Shown in pieces: positions 9,165 through 18,877 of a stretch of 64,000 bases of DNA (positions are counted from its first letter, which is position 1; the number at the start of each line of letters is the position of its first letter). The stretch comes from Oceanospirillaceae bacterium. Lineage in GTDB: Bacteria; Pseudomonadota; Gammaproteobacteria; Pseudomonadales; Balneatricaceae. The translations under genes were made by a program, and so were the position numbers. The notes below the pieces were generated by a model. It did not search any database. It saw nothing but the letters and a program-made list of their open reading frames with translations, and was not told where the DNA came from. The stretch is taken from the NCBI GenBank assembly GCA_029938085.1, contig JAPYOS010000005.1, forward strand, positions 62,001 through 126,000, given 5' to 3'.

Positions 9165-10619
9165 TTAACTCATGGGATAAATTGACTCTGCATACATATG
9201 CAGCTCTTCAAGAATAGCAATACTCTGTGAGTCGGTGGTACTTTGACCTAAGGCATTGAGTTCGTTGGCAAAAACATCGAAGGTGCGCGCGCCAGACGCC
9301 GTTGCATCCAGTAAACGTTCGGACCTAAATGCTTCCCACGCTTGCATTTCGTCGGTGGTTAACTGGTCGGGGTAGTTGCGGGCCTTGAGGCGGAACAACA
9401 TGGCTTCTAGGCGACTATCTTTAAAACTAAACTCGGCATCATTCCAAGTTTCAGGATTTTGCTGGTGTACTTTTTGCATTAGCTTGCGGTCGTGATCACT
9501 AAAAAATCCACCACCATACAAACCCGCATCTGGGTCTACTGGGGGGAATTCCGGTCGATTGCCAAACGCTTCTAGCAAGGCTTGTCGTAAACTATCATCC
9601 TCTTGCAAGTAATTCAGGTGTGCTTGGCAGCGGCTCTTGTCGATACCAAACTGCTGGGCCTGCTCATCGCCCAAGGTTTGTAATGGCGCCACTACAGGGC
9701 AGCGATTGACATGAATTTCTTTGACTGCTGGTCTCACCGCATCTGCAGGCAACTGGTCTTTACGGCTAAACATGAGCTCTTGCAATTGCTCCACCGAATA
9801 GCCCTGCCACTGACGCGGATCTTGACGTAAGTCAAACACCAACACCCCGTTGTTATTGCTAGGGTGTTTGGCAAATGCGCCCACCAGCGACAAGTAACCT
9901 TGCTTACGGCCATACATACCTGATACATGTAATATTGGTTTGCGCATCTGTAAGTCTAGCTGACCCCACACTTGGGCTTTATGCTTCAGCTGAAACACGT
10001 AATTAAACAATCTCGGCTGCGCCTTTTTAACCACCCGCGCCAATTCAATGGTGGCCCGTACGTCGGCCAAGGCGTCATGGGCATTGGTATGTTCAATGCC
10101 ATTGGCCGGCGCCAGTTGGTCTAACTTTAGCACCAACTCATCATTTTCATTACGCGGCCAATTAATGCCTTCTGGGCGAATGGCGGAGGCTGTGCGGACT
10201 AAATCAATCAAGTCCCAGCGGCTATTGCCACCCTGCCATTCCCGGGCATAGGCGTCAAACAAGTTGCGATATAAACCAAAGCGAGTGAATTCGTCGTCAA
10301 AGCGAAGGCTGTTGTAACCCAAACTGCAGGTTCCCGGCTGACTCATTTCGGCGTTAATACGTGCCATGAATTCAACTTCGGGCAAGCCTTCTTCGAGGGC
10401 TTTTTGGGGCGTAACACCCGTCACCAGGCAGGCTGCCGCAGAAGGCAGGTAATCGTCTGCTGGGCGACAATACCACATCATGGGTTCGCCAATGGGATTA
10501 AACTCTAGGTCGGTACGAATGGCGGCAAACTGTGAGGGACGATCCCAACGTGGATCCAGACCAAAGGTTTCATAATCATGCCAAAGCAAGGTTTGAGTTT
10601 GGTCGGGTTGATAGGCCAC
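9165..10619 (-). CDS. sbcB: Exodeoxyribonuclease I
   Basis: This 484-residue single-strand 3'-5' exonuclease acts in recombination and mismatch repair. The N-terminal DEDD exonuclease domain begins with LLWHDYETFG (D15, E17) and continues with SLGYNSLRFDDEFTRF and the HDALADVRATIELA segment, which supplies the last acidic residues. The SH3-like and C-terminal helical regions follow (FFSDHDRKLM, LRLKARNYPDQLT). Length is close to the 475 residues of E. coli ExoI. The gene follows gcvT on the same strand with a 34-bp gap and leads into yqaA. Confidence 0.95.
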   Translation of the reverse strand: MAYQPDQTQTLLWHDYETFGLDPRWDRPSQFAAIRTDLEFNPIGEPMMWYCRPADDYLPSAAACLVTGVTPQKALEEGLPEVEFMARINAEMSQPGTCSLGYNSLRFDDEFTRFGLYRNLFDAYAREWQGGNSRWDLIDLVRTASAIRPEGINWPRNENDELVLKLDQLAPANGIEHTNAHDALADVRATIELARVVKKAQPRLFNYVFQLKHKAQVWGQLDLQMRKPILHVSGMYGRKQGYLSLVGAFAKHPSNNNGVLVFDLRQDPRQWQGYSVEQLQELMFSRKDQLPADAVRPAVKEIHVNRCPVVAPLQTLGDEQAQQFGIDKSRCQAHLNYLQEDDSLRQALLEAFGNRPEFPPVDPDAGLYGGGFFSDHDRKLMQKVHQQNPETWNDAEFSFKDSRLEAMLFRLKARNYPDQLTTDEMQAWEAFRSERLLDATASGARTFDVFANELNALGQSTTDSQSIAILEELHMYAESIYPMS

Positions 10620-10653
10620 ACTGGGCTCCTTAGTTAAAACACCAGCAAATCAA

Positions 10654-11775
10654 CTACCGGTGATAGGTTTGTTCTACAAAAGGCATTTTACACACTCTGC
10701 AAGGCAATTGCTTGCCTCGAACTAAGGCAAAAACTTGGGCATCTACAACAGCGTGTTCGCTGTCCACATAACCCATGGCTAAAGGAGCACCAAGGCTCGG
10801 TCCAAATCCGCCGGAGGTGACTGTACCAATCACACTGCCATCGGCCAGCACTAACGACGCACCTTCTCTGACGGGCGCCTTGCCTTCTGGCAACAAACCC
10901 ACACGACGCTGTGCCGGCCCATTAGCAATTTCGGCCAAAACGATATCTGCGCCTGGGAACCCCGCTGCACGATCACCACCGGCACGGCGGCTCTTTTGCA
11001 TGCCCCAAACCAGATTAGCCGAAACCGGTGTAGTGTCGGTGTTGAGGTCGTGACCATAGAGGCATAAACCGGCTTCCAAGCGCAATGAATCACGCGCGCC
11101 TAAACCAATCCACTCAACTTCATCAAACGCTAACAAGGCAGATGCCAATGCCTCTGCACGGTCATTAGCCACGGAAATTTCGAAGCCGTCTTCACCGGTA
11201 TAACCTGCTCGGCCAATAAAACAAGGGTGACCTAAAATAGCCACGGGGCGCGCATCCATAAAGCGCATATCCATAACCTCTGGAGCTAGTCTGGCCAGCA
11301 CTTCTGCCGCTTTGGGCCCCTGTAAAGCGAGCAAGGCACGGTCGTCCAATACGTCTAGCTTAATATCATCGCCAAAATGAGACTGCATATGGGCAATGTC
11401 TTGCGCCTTACACGCAGCATTCACTATCACAAAAAAATGATCTCCAGCATTAGTGACCATCAAATCGTCCAAAATGCCACCCTTGTCGTTAGTAAAGAAA
11501 CCATACCGCTGACGGCCAGCGGCTAAGTTGAGGTAGTCTGCCGGAATCAGGCTTTCTAAAGCCAGTGCTACGGCTTCCATAGAAGGCCCTGTAATACTCA
11601 CCTGACCCATATGAGACACGTCGAACAGACCGGCAGCGGCGCGACAATGTAAATGCTCCTGCTTAACGCCCATGGCATACTGCACAGGCATATCGAACCC
11701 AGCGAAAGGAACCATCTTGGCTCCCGCTTCTAGGTGCATGGAATAAAAAGGGGTAGTTAACAAGGTTTCAGACAT
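10654..11775 (-). CDS. gcvT: Glycine cleavage system T protein (aminomethyltransferase)
   Basis: GcvT transfers the methylene group from aminomethyl-lipoyl GcvH to tetrahydrofolate, releasing ammonia. I place the start at the ATG at 11775 ([18 protein letters not shown]), giving 373 residues like other GcvT proteins. The longer ORF from 11829 would add 18 hydrophobic residues and extend towards the operator palindrome. Family segments include [31 protein letters not shown] and [20 protein letters not shown], the last with the folate-site acid. The gene is separated from gcvH-gcvP by the XRE-cupin regulator and is transcribed the other way from them. Confidence 0.96.
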   Translation of the reverse strand: MSETLLTTPFYSMHLEAGAKMVPFAGFDMPVQYAMGVKQEHLHCRAAAGLFDVSHMGQVSITGPSMEAVALALESLIPADYLNLAAGRQRYGFFTNDKGGILDDLMVTNAGDHFFVIVNAACKAQDIAHMQSHFGDDIKLDVLDDRALLALQGPKAAEVLARLAPEVMDMRFMDARPVAILGHPCFIGRAGYTGEDGFEISVANDRAEALASALLAFDEVEWIGLGARDSLRLEAGLCLYGHDLNTDTTPVSANLVWGMQKSRRAGGDRAAGFPGADIVLAEIANGPAQRRVGLLPEGKAPVREGASLVLADGSVIGTVTSGGFGPSLGAPLAMGYVDSEHAVVDAQVFALVRGKQLPCRVCKMPFVEQTYHR

Positions 11776-11839
11776 GGGGCTGCTCGCTGCTATAGTTATC
11801 AAAACACTAGATAGTGTAAACAGCGGCAATTATAAGCAG

Positions 11840-11855
11840 GTTTCCTATAGGAAAC
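11840..11855. promoter_or_regulatory. Perfect 16-bp palindrome before gcvT, candidate operator
   Basis: GTTTCCTATAGGAAAC is its own reverse complement across all 16 bases. It lies 65 bp before the gcvT start and 76 bp after the end of the XRE-cupin regulator gene. A related sequence, with 11 of 16 positions matching, sits in the regulator/gcvH divergent gap at 12671. XRE-family proteins bind short dyads of this size, so it is a good candidate operator for the adjacent regulator. Confidence 0.55.
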
Positions 11856-11931
11856 AAATTTTCTTTCAATAAACCTCGCTGAACGTCGAATAAAGCCCAT
11901 TGGCGGGCAAATTCCATCTCACTCAGCGGCG

Positions 11932-12555
11932 CTATCGAGCCACTATCCACAATACCAGAGCATCTTCTTCACTTAAGCTCACCAACGCGTGGCCCATATT
12001 GGCATCGTAGTACATGCTATCGCCCGCCACCATAGGCACTGGTTCGTAAAACTCGGTGTACAAGGCTAATTCGCCTTCTAATACCAGCAAAAACTCTTCG
12101 CCCTCGTGCCGCACCCAGTCGCAAAAATCATCAAAGCTTCGGGCCCTAACACGAGTTTTAAAGGGCACCATTTTTTTGCGTGCCAAATCAGTTGATAGCA
12201 ATTCGTGTTCATAGGTACTGGTAGGATGGGGTGTACCCTCGCCCGCCTTAGTCAGCACCCGTCGCCCTGAAGCCATCGCCCTACGGGGCTTTGCGAAGAG
12301 TTGCGGTATATCTATTTGCAAACCATTAGCCAACTTCTGCACTGCCGTAAAGGTAGGTGAGATTTGTTCATTCTCTATTTTCGACAAGGTTGACCTGGCT
12401 AGACCTGTTTTTTGGCTCGCCTCCTCCAGCGTCAAACTCAAACTCTGACGAATTTCCCGTAAACGCTTACCTAACTGTAGCGGCTCTACGTTAGTTTGTA
12501 AGCCAGAACCCGATTCAATTTTCAATTCAGGCATATCAGGTTGTTCTTTGGACAT
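11932..12555 (-). CDS. XRE-family regulator with C-terminal cupin domain
   Basis: From the ATG at 12555 (MSKEQPDMPELK) the protein has 207 residues; the ORF track's start at 12642 adds 29 less typical residues. An XRE helix-turn-helix spans about 28-82 (LGKRLREIRQ...LTLEEASQKTGLARSTLSKIENEQISP) and a cupin-2 domain spans about 130-205 (HEGEEFLLVLEGELALYTE...AGDSMYYDANMGHAL). Such proteins sense small molecules through the cupin and often control amino-acid or amine catabolism. Location between gcvT and gcvHP, with related dyads at both promoters, points to control of glycine cleavage, probably in response to glycine or a related ligand. That role is inferred. Confidence 0.85.
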   Translation of the reverse strand: MSKEQPDMPELKIESGSGLQTNVEPLQLGKRLREIRQSLSLTLEEASQKTGLARSTLSKIENEQISPTFTAVQKLANGLQIDIPQLFAKPRRAMASGRRVLTKAGEGTPHPTSTYEHELLSTDLARKKMVPFKTRVRARSFDDFCDWVRHEGEEFLLVLEGELALYTEFYEPVPMVAGDSMYYDANMGHALVSLSEEDALVLWIVAR

Positions 12556-12670
12556 GAGTATCTCGTTAACGATGTAGGTTGAACAGTCTAAAGCTATGCT
12601 ACCACGAGCAACATAGGGCGTCATGCAATTAACAAGAGACAAGGCATTGCAATAAACTTTGGGAGATAAT

Positions 12671-12686
12671 ATTTCCTATTGGCTAA
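12671..12686. promoter_or_regulatory. Second candidate XRE-cupin operator, regulator/gcvH gap
   Basis: ATTTCCTATTGGCTAA matches the gcvT palindrome at 11 of 16 positions and keeps TTTCCTAT and the GG of the second half. It lies 108 bp before gcvH and 116 bp before the chosen start of the regulator, where it could serve both divergent promoters. I found no glycine riboswitch in this 150-bp gap. Confidence 0.4.
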
Positions 12687-12793
12687 TTTGTTGATTGAAA
12701 TGAACCAAAATGATATCCTAGCCGCCAGTCAAGATCAGAATGTTCTTAGATGTTCTTCTACTTCATTATTAACCACTACAGGAACCCCCAACC

Positions 12794-13186
12794 ATGAGCA
12801 ATATTCCTGCTGAATTGTATTACACCGAATCTCACGAATGGCTTGCAGACAATGCGGATGGCACTGTCACCGTGGGCATCACCCACCACGCCCAAGAGCT
12901 ACTTGGCGATGTAGTATTTATTGAAGCTGCCGACATTGGCCGTCAACTCGACGCTGGTGAAGAATACACCGTGATTGAATCGGTAAAAGCGGCATCAGAT
13001 TCCTATGCGCCTGTAGCTGGTGAGATTATCTCCTTTAACGAAGCCTTAGAAGATGCACCAGAAACCGTCAACGAAGATCCGTACGTTGAGGGCTGGGTAA
13101 TGAAGCTCAAATTGGCACAAGACGCTGACCTAAGTGGACTACTTAATGCTCAAGCATATTCCGATTTAGTCGCCAGCGAAGACTAA
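12794..13186 (+). CDS. gcvH: Glycine cleavage system H protein
   Basis: The 130-residue lipoyl carrier protein shuttles the aminomethyl group from GcvP to GcvT. The lipoylated lysine is K65 in IESVKAASD, and the family pattern HEWL...[17 protein letters not shown] and [25 protein letters not shown] is complete. It is followed 77 bp later by gcvP on the same strand with a hairpin between them. Confidence 0.97.
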   Translation: MSNIPAELYYTESHEWLADNADGTVTVGITHHAQELLGDVVFIEAADIGRQLDAGEEYTVIESVKAASDSYAPVAGEIISFNEALEDAPETVNEDPYVEGWVMKLKLAQDADLSGLLNAQAYSDLVASED

Positions 13187-13204
13187 GCGCCTGACTCCTA
13201 TTAC

Positions 13205-13231
13205 ACAAAGCCCGTCTTGTACGGGCTTTGT
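13205..13231 (+). terminator. Hairpin between gcvH and gcvP
   Basis: An 11-bp perfect stem (ACAAAGCCCGT / ACGGGCTTTGT) with a CTTGT loop follows the gcvH stop. No T-run follows, so it is more likely a partial terminator or an mRNA-stabilising hairpin that sets gcvH above gcvP than a full stop. Confidence 0.45.
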
Positions 13232-13263
13232 CCGTTATTCATCGCTCCAAGTGAGGATACCCA

Positions 13264-16155
13264 ATGTCCGTAAACACCCCCATTGTAGATTTGTTACAAA
13301 CCAACGATTTTATTAAGCGCCACATAGGCCCTAGCTCGACCGACAATTCGGCCATGCTGAGCCATCTAAACGTGGCGAGTATCGACGAATTATTGGATCA
13401 AACGGTGCCTGACAGCATCCGCCTAGACCAACCACTTAATTTGCCACAGTCACAGTCGGAAGTAGACACGCTAGCTCAACTTAAAGCCATGGCTAGCCAA
13501 AACACTGTTAATGTGTCTTGTATCGGTATGGGCTACAGCAACACCTTGGTGCCCAATGTTATTTTACGTAATGTAATGGAAAACCCTGCCTGGTATACGG
13601 CCTACACGCCTTACCAACCAGAAATTGCGCAAGGCCGTTTAGAAGCGCTACTCAATTATCAGCAAATGGTTATGGACCTAACAGGTATGGAATTAGCCAA
13701 CGCCTCGTTGCTCGATGAAGCCACCGCAGGGGCCGAAGCCATGGCACTCTGCAAGCGCGCAAATAAAAAGAAGAGCGTGACCTTCTTTGTCGATGAAAAT
13801 ACGCATCCACAAAACCTTTCGGTGATGCGTACTCGTGCCGAATACTTCGGCTTTGACATTGTTACCGGCAATCCAGCTACGGACTTAAGTCAGCACGACG
13901 TGTTTGGCGTTATGGTGCAATACCCCGGCAGTAACGGCGACATTTGCGACCTAAAAAGCATTATCGATGCCGCTCATGAGCAAAAGGCACTGGTGGCAGT
14001 AGGCGCAGACATTATGAGCTTAGTGTTATTAAAATCCCCGGGCGAACTGGGTGCCGACGTCGTATTTGGTTCGAGCCAGCGCTTTGGTGTGCCGCTCGGT
14101 TTTGGCGGTCCCCATGCCGCCTTCTTTGCCAGCAAAGACAAATACAAGCGCTCTATTCCTGGGCGTATTATCGGTGTGTCCGTCGATACTAAAGGCAAAC
14201 CCGCACTACGTATGGCCATGCAAACGCGCGAGCAACATATCCGTCGCGAAAAGGCCAACTCAAACATTTGTACGGCCCAGGCCCTATTGGCCAACATGTC
14301 ATCCTTTTACGCCGTGTATCACGGCCCTGCTGGCCTACGCACCATCGCCAGCCGTATCCAGCGCTTAACCGCCATTTTGGCCGCGCAGCTAGACACCTTA
14401 GGTTTCCCCGCGAGCAACCAACGTTTCTTTGATACCCTGACCCTGATCACTAACGGCCAACAACAAGCTATTTATCAACGCGCCCTTGATGCGGGTTTCA
14501 ACCTGCGTAAAGTAGGTGATGACGAGCTTGGCATCAGCCTTGATGAAACCACTCAAGTCGGCCATGTACAAAGCCTACTCAACATTTTTGCTGGTGCCCA
14601 GGTCGACTTTGACCTCACCGCAACCGACCAGCTGTGCAACAGCATTAATATGGGTATGGCGCCAGACTTGTTGCGCCAAGACGCTATTCTAGAACACCCC
14701 GTATTTAACAGTCACCATAGCGAAACTGACATGTTGCGCTATTTGAAAAAGCTGGAAAACAAAGACTTCTCCTTGGTGCACGGTATGATCCCTCTGGGTT
14801 CGTGCACCATGAAACTCAATGCCACCGCACAAATGGCAGCCGTTACTTGGCCAGAATTTGCCCACATGCATCCATTTGCTCCAGTTGAGCAAACCCAAGG
14901 CTACATGGCATTAATTCGCTCCTTAGAAGCGCAACTGGTAGAGATCACTGGTTACGATCGCGTCTCCATGCAGCCCAACTCTGGTGCTCAAGGTGAGTAC
15001 GCCGGTTTAATTGCGATCCGCAAATACCAAGCCAGTCTCGGCCAAGGTCATCGTAATATTTGTATCATCCCTAGCTCATCCCACGGCACCAACCCTGCCA
15101 GTGCCGCTATGGTGGACATGAAAGTGGTGGTAGTCGGGTGTGATGACTTAGGTAACGTCGACGTTGAAGAGTTACGTGCTAAAGCAGAACAACATGCCGA
15201 TCAGTTATCTTGTTTAATGATTACCTACCCATCAACCCATGGTGTATACGAAGAAAGCATTGTTGAAATCTGCGAAATCATTCACACCAATGGCGGCCAA
15301 GTCTATATGGACGGCGCCAACATGAACGCTCAGGTAGGCATCAGCAAACCAGGCCTTATTGGTTCAGACGTATCTCACCTTAACCTACACAAAACCTTTG
15401 CTATTCCACATGGCGGCGGCGGCCCGGGTATGGGGCCTATTGGTGTAAAATCCCACCTTGCACCTTTCTTACCTAACCATCCGGTAGTGCCTGTACACGG
15501 CGACGACAATGGTAACGACGCGGTGTCGGCAGCGCCCTATGGTAGTGGTTCTATTCTACCTATCTCATGGGCCTATATTAATTTGTTAGGTTATGAAGGC
15601 TTGCAACAATCCACCGCCCAGGCCATTGTTAACGCTAACTATATGGCCTCCCGCCTAAGTGAGCACTTCCCTATTTTGTATCAAGGCCGCAATGATCGGG
15701 TCGCCCACGAATGTATTATTGATATTCGCCCATTAAAAGAAACCACGGGCATCAGCGAAGAAGACATTGCAAAACGTTTGATGGACTATGGGTTCCATGC
15801 ACCCACCATGTCCTTCCCTGTGGCCGGCACCTTAATGATTGAACCAACTGAATCAGAACCAAAGCGTGAGATTGATCGCTTCTGTGACGCCATGGCCAGC
15901 ATCCGTGGAGAAATTGCCAAGATCGAAGCCGGCGAATGGAGCCCGAAGCACAACCCACTGAAAATGGCCCCTCACACGCAAACAGACTTAGCCAGCCACG
16001 GCTGGAATCGAGGTTATTCTCGTACCGTGGCGGCATTCCCATCAGCAGCCACTCTAGATGCAAAGTTCTGGCCTACGGTTAACCGCATCGATAACGTGTA
16101 CGGCGACCGTAACTTAGTGTGCTCTTGCCCGCCGATGGAAGCCTACGAAGACTAG
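13264..16155 (+). CDS. gcvP: Glycine dehydrogenase (decarboxylating), GcvP
   Basis: The 963-residue single-chain P protein decarboxylates glycine with pyridoxal phosphate and passes the aminomethyl group to GcvH. It contains both halves that some bacteria split into GcvPA and GcvPB: the N-terminal part begins [11 protein letters not shown], and the C-terminal part holds the PLP lysine in [23 protein letters not shown] near residue 709. [13 protein letters not shown] and [11 protein letters not shown] are family blocks. GAGG lies 7 bases before the ATG. Length matches the usual 950-970. Confidence 0.97.
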   Translation: MSVNTPIVDLLQTNDFIKRHIGPSSTDNSAMLSHLNVASIDELLDQTVPDSIRLDQPLNLPQSQSEVDTLAQLKAMASQNTVNVSCIGMGYSNTLVPNVILRNVMENPAWYTAYTPYQPEIAQGRLEALLNYQQMVMDLTGMELANASLLDEATAGAEAMALCKRANKKKSVTFFVDENTHPQNLSVMRTRAEYFGFDIVTGNPATDLSQHDVFGVMVQYPGSNGDICDLKSIIDAAHEQKALVAVGADIMSLVLLKSPGELGADVVFGSSQRFGVPLGFGGPHAAFFASKDKYKRSIPGRIIGVSVDTKGKPALRMAMQTREQHIRREKANSNICTAQALLANMSSFYAVYHGPAGLRTIASRIQRLTAILAAQLDTLGFPASNQRFFDTLTLITNGQQQAIYQRALDAGFNLRKVGDDELGISLDETTQVGHVQSLLNIFAGAQVDFDLTATDQLCNSINMGMAPDLLRQDAILEHPVFNSHHSETDMLRYLKKLENKDFSLVHGMIPLGSCTMKLNATAQMAAVTWPEFAHMHPFAPVEQTQGYMALIRSLEAQLVEITGYDRVSMQPNSGAQGEYAGLIAIRKYQASLGQGHRNICIIPSSSHGTNPASAAMVDMKVVVVGCDDLGNVDVEELRAKAEQHADQLSCLMITYPSTHGVYEESIVEICEIIHTNGGQVYMDGANMNAQVGISKPGLIGSDVSHLNLHKTFAIPHGGGGPGMGPIGVKSHLAPFLPNHPVVPVHGDDNGNDAVSAAPYGSGSILPISWAYINLLGYEGLQQSTAQAIVNANYMASRLSEHFPILYQGRNDRVAHECIIDIRPLKETTGISEEDIAKRLMDYGFHAPTMSFPVAGTLMIEPTESEPKREIDRFCDAMASIRGEIAKIEAGEWSPKHNPLKMAPHTQTDLASHGWNRGYSRTVAAFPSAATLDAKFWPTVNRIDNVYGDRNLVCSCPPMEAYED

Positions 16156-16169
16156 TAACTAGCTCAACA

Positions 16170-16225
16170 CTTTGTTTTAGTGATGAACTCGTGTGCATCA
16201 CTAAAACAAAGCCTTCGTAAAGGCT
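16170..16225 (+). terminator. Double hairpin after gcvP
   Basis: A 16-bp perfect stem (CTTTGTTTTAGTGATG with its complement) around a 10-base loop begins 15 bp after the gcvP stop. A second stem, AGCCTT/AAGGCT at 16210-16225, follows and leads into GCATTTTA. Together they look like the end of the gcvHP transcript, although the T-run is short. Confidence 0.5.
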
Positions 16226-16240
16226 GCATTTTATGGGTTG

Positions 16241-16483
16241 TCAAACTCTCGGCAGATCAACGGCTTCAACATCCTCAGAAGCCAACTTATTGAGGTAGTT
16301 TGATAACATCACTGAGGGCTCAATTTTAAGTGCTGAATACGCCCATCATCAGCGTCTTTATGTTTTTCAACATAACCTTTCTTATGTAACTCTGTAATGC
16401 TTTTGGTATGCCTGCTGGCGAGCCTCACTGCCCAGCAAATTAGCCAACCGCTCTATCAGATTTTGTGTCATTGAGTAATTCAT
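16241..16483 (-). pseudogene. Decayed MarR-type winged-helix regulator
   Basis: Read on the minus strand from an ATG at 16483, the frame gives MNYSMTQNLIERLANLLGSE and then ARQQA before a stop. In another frame the DNA continues as TKSITELHKKGYVEKHKDAD and DGRIQHLKLS, the wing and following strand of a MarR-like winged helix, and then a third frame continues to a stop at 16241. Intact members of the LLxSEARQQ...TKGTVSQTL...KGLIxKxxDxxDGR type have about 40 more residues between these pieces. The gene therefore seems to have lost its middle by an out-of-frame deletion and gained a second frameshift. The ORF track shows nothing here. The family match is from memory. Confidence 0.55.
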
Positions 16484-16640
16484 CTTGATTTATTACTCAC
16501 CCCCTTGGCCGCATATGTAGCCGATCATAAGCATGCTATTCAAGCGCCAGCGGGCGATTAAGAGCAGCTTTTTTTATGCCTACAACTGTCGCAAACTTAG
16601 CGCTTAAATCTAACCCAGAAGCGGTGTTTTCATTTACTCA

Positions 16641-16670
16641 TTGACCAACGCTATAATTTGCTATAATTTG
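16641..16670 (+). promoter_or_regulatory. Promoter with duplicated -10 element
   Basis: TTGACC at 16641 is followed by two tandem copies of CTATAATTTG at 16651 and 16661, each containing a perfect TATAAT. The second copy lies 15 bp from TTGACC, the first only 5 bp. The likely reading is a 10-bp duplication of the -10 region ahead of the MFS gene at 16727. The preceding stretch 16484-16640 shows no gene. Confidence 0.45.
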
Positions 16671-16726
16671 CGCCTAAATCAGTCAATCACTGCGAAGCCA
16701 ACCATAAGCTGAGAGTTAACCCTACC

Positions 16727-18877
16727 ATGCGCGCACTGAATCAATTTTTGCCCCTGTACCTGAGCTGTACATTATTACTTATGGGCAACGGCTTATTGTT
16801 CATCATTATCCCCATGAGCATGCGCTTGGACGGACAAGATACCGATGCCATTGGTTTGGTTATGTCGCTGTATTTTGTGGGTATGCTGTTAGGTTCTTTG
16901 TACGGCCGCCATTTGATTAGCCGGGTGGGGCACATTCGTATTTTTGCCGCCTGCGCATCTGTTGCCACCATGTGTGCCTTACTCCATAGCATCTGGTCTG
17001 TACCCCTAGTATGGGGCGTGCTGCGGGTACTCATAGGCTTTACCAACGCCACCTTCTTTATGACCATGGAAACTTGGCTTAGCGAAAGCTCGACCAGCGA
17101 AAACCGAGCCACGGTATTTGGCAGTTACCAGTTCGTTACTTATTTTGGTTTAGCGTTAGGCCAACTCATGCTTAATTTTGCCGAGCCTCAAGACCCCATT
17201 CTCTACATCTACGTTGCCATGTTATTTTGCCTGTGTATGATTCCGGTGCTTATGAGTCGTTCCGGCGGCCCGCGTATTAATGAACCCGAAGCGATGCCGC
17301 TAAAGACGCTCTATCGCACTTCGCCACTAGGCGTTGTGGGTATCATGATCTCTGGCATTTGTTTAGGTGCCTTTTACAACATGAGTAGTGTGTATGGCGC
17401 TGACGTGGGTATGGACAAAAGCCAAATAGCCACCTTTATGAGTGCCACCATGGTGGGCGGTTTCTTATTACAGTTCCCCATAGGTAAATTAGCCGACACC
17501 TTTGATCGACGTACAGTGTTAGTCATGACCCTATTGGTGGCCTGTTTAGCGGCCATGATTTTACCCATTATGGCGAATCAAGGCGAGATGCTCATCACTA
17601 TTGTTTGCGCCGTGATTTTAAGCGGTGCGTTAGCCTGCGTTTATCCTATCGCCTTAGCCGATGCGTTTGACCGCCTAAAACCCACAGAGATGGTGGCCGC
17701 CAGTGGCAAACTCATACTCGCCTATGCCGCCGGTGGCGCTATTGGCCCTTACACCGCATCTCTGGTGATGAAGCACGTGGGTGCCGAAGCATTATTTGGT
17801 TATCTCATCGTCGCTAGCTTAGTGTTAGTGGCTTTTGTCATGTATCGCATGAGTATTCGTTCCGCAGTTCCCGACGCCTTACAGGAAGCGTTTGTGGTGC
17901 AGGGTATGACACCTATGGCCACAGAGCTTGATCCCCGCACCGAATACAACAGTCTTGATGAAACCGGCATCGCTGCCGAAACCGTATTGCTTCTGGCCGA
18001 GGAAAACCCAGACGATGTGGTGGAAATTGCCGTAAGCGTGGCACTTAACCAACCCGACGAAGCCGTTAACATTGCCCAAGCCACCGCCTATAACTACCCT
18101 GACTGTGCCGAAGCATTAGCCATTGCCCTAGCGGACGAGTTGCCACACGATAAGCTGGACATCATTACCAGCGTTGCAGGCTCAGCGCCACAATCGGGGG
18201 CTGCTTTGGCACGTTATATGTGTGACTTAATCAAACAACAAAAACTAGAGCCCCAAGCGAGCTTTAAAGCCCTAAGCCGTCTCACCAGTAAATTGTTGGA
18301 CCAAGCGCCATTACAAGCCGCAGAAATTGCCGCTATTGTCAGCCAAGAGATTGCCGACGACATGCCTGAGTTAGTGGCAGAGATTGCCGTGTTAGCTGCG
18401 GAAGCGGCGCCAGATCAACGGGTAGAAGTGGCTGCGGCAATTATTCAAGAAGTACCTGAAGCCAGTGTGGAAGTAGCCGCCGGTGTAGCCGAAACCATCG
18501 CCGCCAGCCCAGACGATGAATTGCATTCCTTTTTGGCCGGTGAAGACGATGAAGATTATGTCGGTGAAGGCGCAGAGTTGGCCATAGCGGTTGCTCTAGA
18601 AGCGCCAGATCAAGCCCTGCTAGAAATTGCCACAGTAGTGGCCGAAGCGCTACCCGAAGACGCCGCTCAAGTAGCGGAATCCATGGCTCAGGCCGACCCA
18701 GAACAAGCCTCAGACATTGTTGACAGCATTAGTGAAGCGGTCCCAGAGATGGCAGATGACGTCATGTACGCGGTCGCCAGTTCGTTACCCGAACAGGCCG
18801 AAGAATTATTGCAGGAAGTACTGCTAGATGCCGAGTCTAACGAGTCGGCCACGCTTGAAGTAGAGCCTCGGCAATAG
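16727..18877 (+). CDS. MFS transporter with C-terminal 15-residue helical repeat domain
   Basis: The 716-residue protein has two parts. Residues 1 to about 378 are a complete major facilitator transporter with about 12 hydrophobic segments and typical loops such as GSLYGRHLISRVGH and GKLADTFDRRTV, like the YcaD-type group. From residue 428 to about 703 there is a soluble, strongly acidic region of repeats that begin with proline and are mostly exactly 15 residues long, for example PDDVVEIAVSVALNQ, PDEAVNIAQATAYNY, PDQRVEVAAAIIQEV and PEQASDIVDSISEAV. I count about 15, of which about 10 are 15-mers. The pattern is P-[DE]-x-A-x-x-[IV]-A-x-x-[VIA]-A, which suggests one helix per unit. I do not know a described family with this fusion. 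Substrate unknown. The last 41 bp overlap mutT on the other strand. Confidence 0.85.
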   Translation: MRALNQFLPLYLSCTLLLMGNGLLFIIIPMSMRLDGQDTDAIGLVMSLYFVGMLLGSLYGRHLISRVGHIRIFAACASVATMCALLHSIWSVPLVWGVLRVLIGFTNATFFMTMETWLSESSTSENRATVFGSYQFVTYFGLALGQLMLNFAEPQDPILYIYVAMLFCLCMIPVLMSRSGGPRINEPEAMPLKTLYRTSPLGVVGIMISGICLGAFYNMSSVYGADVGMDKSQIATFMSATMVGGFLLQFPIGKLADTFDRRTVLVMTLLVACLAAMILPIMANQGEMLITIVCAVILSGALACVYPIALADAFDRLKPTEMVAASGKLILAYAAGGAIGPYTASLVMKHVGAEALFGYLIVASLVLVAFVMYRMSIRSAVPDALQEAFVVQGMTPMATELDPRTEYNSLDETGIAAETVLLLAEENPDDVVEIAVSVALNQPDEAVNIAQATAYNYPDCAEALAIALADELPHDKLDIITSVAGSAPQSGAALARYMCDLIKQQKLEPQASFKALSRLTSKLLDQAPLQAAEIAAIVSQEIADDMPELVAEIAVLAAEAAPDQRVEVAAAIIQEVPEASVEVAAGVAETIAASPDDELHSFLAGEDDEDYVGEGAELAIAVALEAPDQALLEIATVVAEALPEDAAQVAESMAQADPEQASDIVDSISEAVPEMADDVMYAVASSLPEQAEELLQEVLLDAESNESATLEVEPRQ

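Noticed and set aside
12643-12793. Glycine riboswitch before gcvH
   Set aside because: The gap is short and I could not find the paired aptamer elements; a protein regulator with dyads explains control better.
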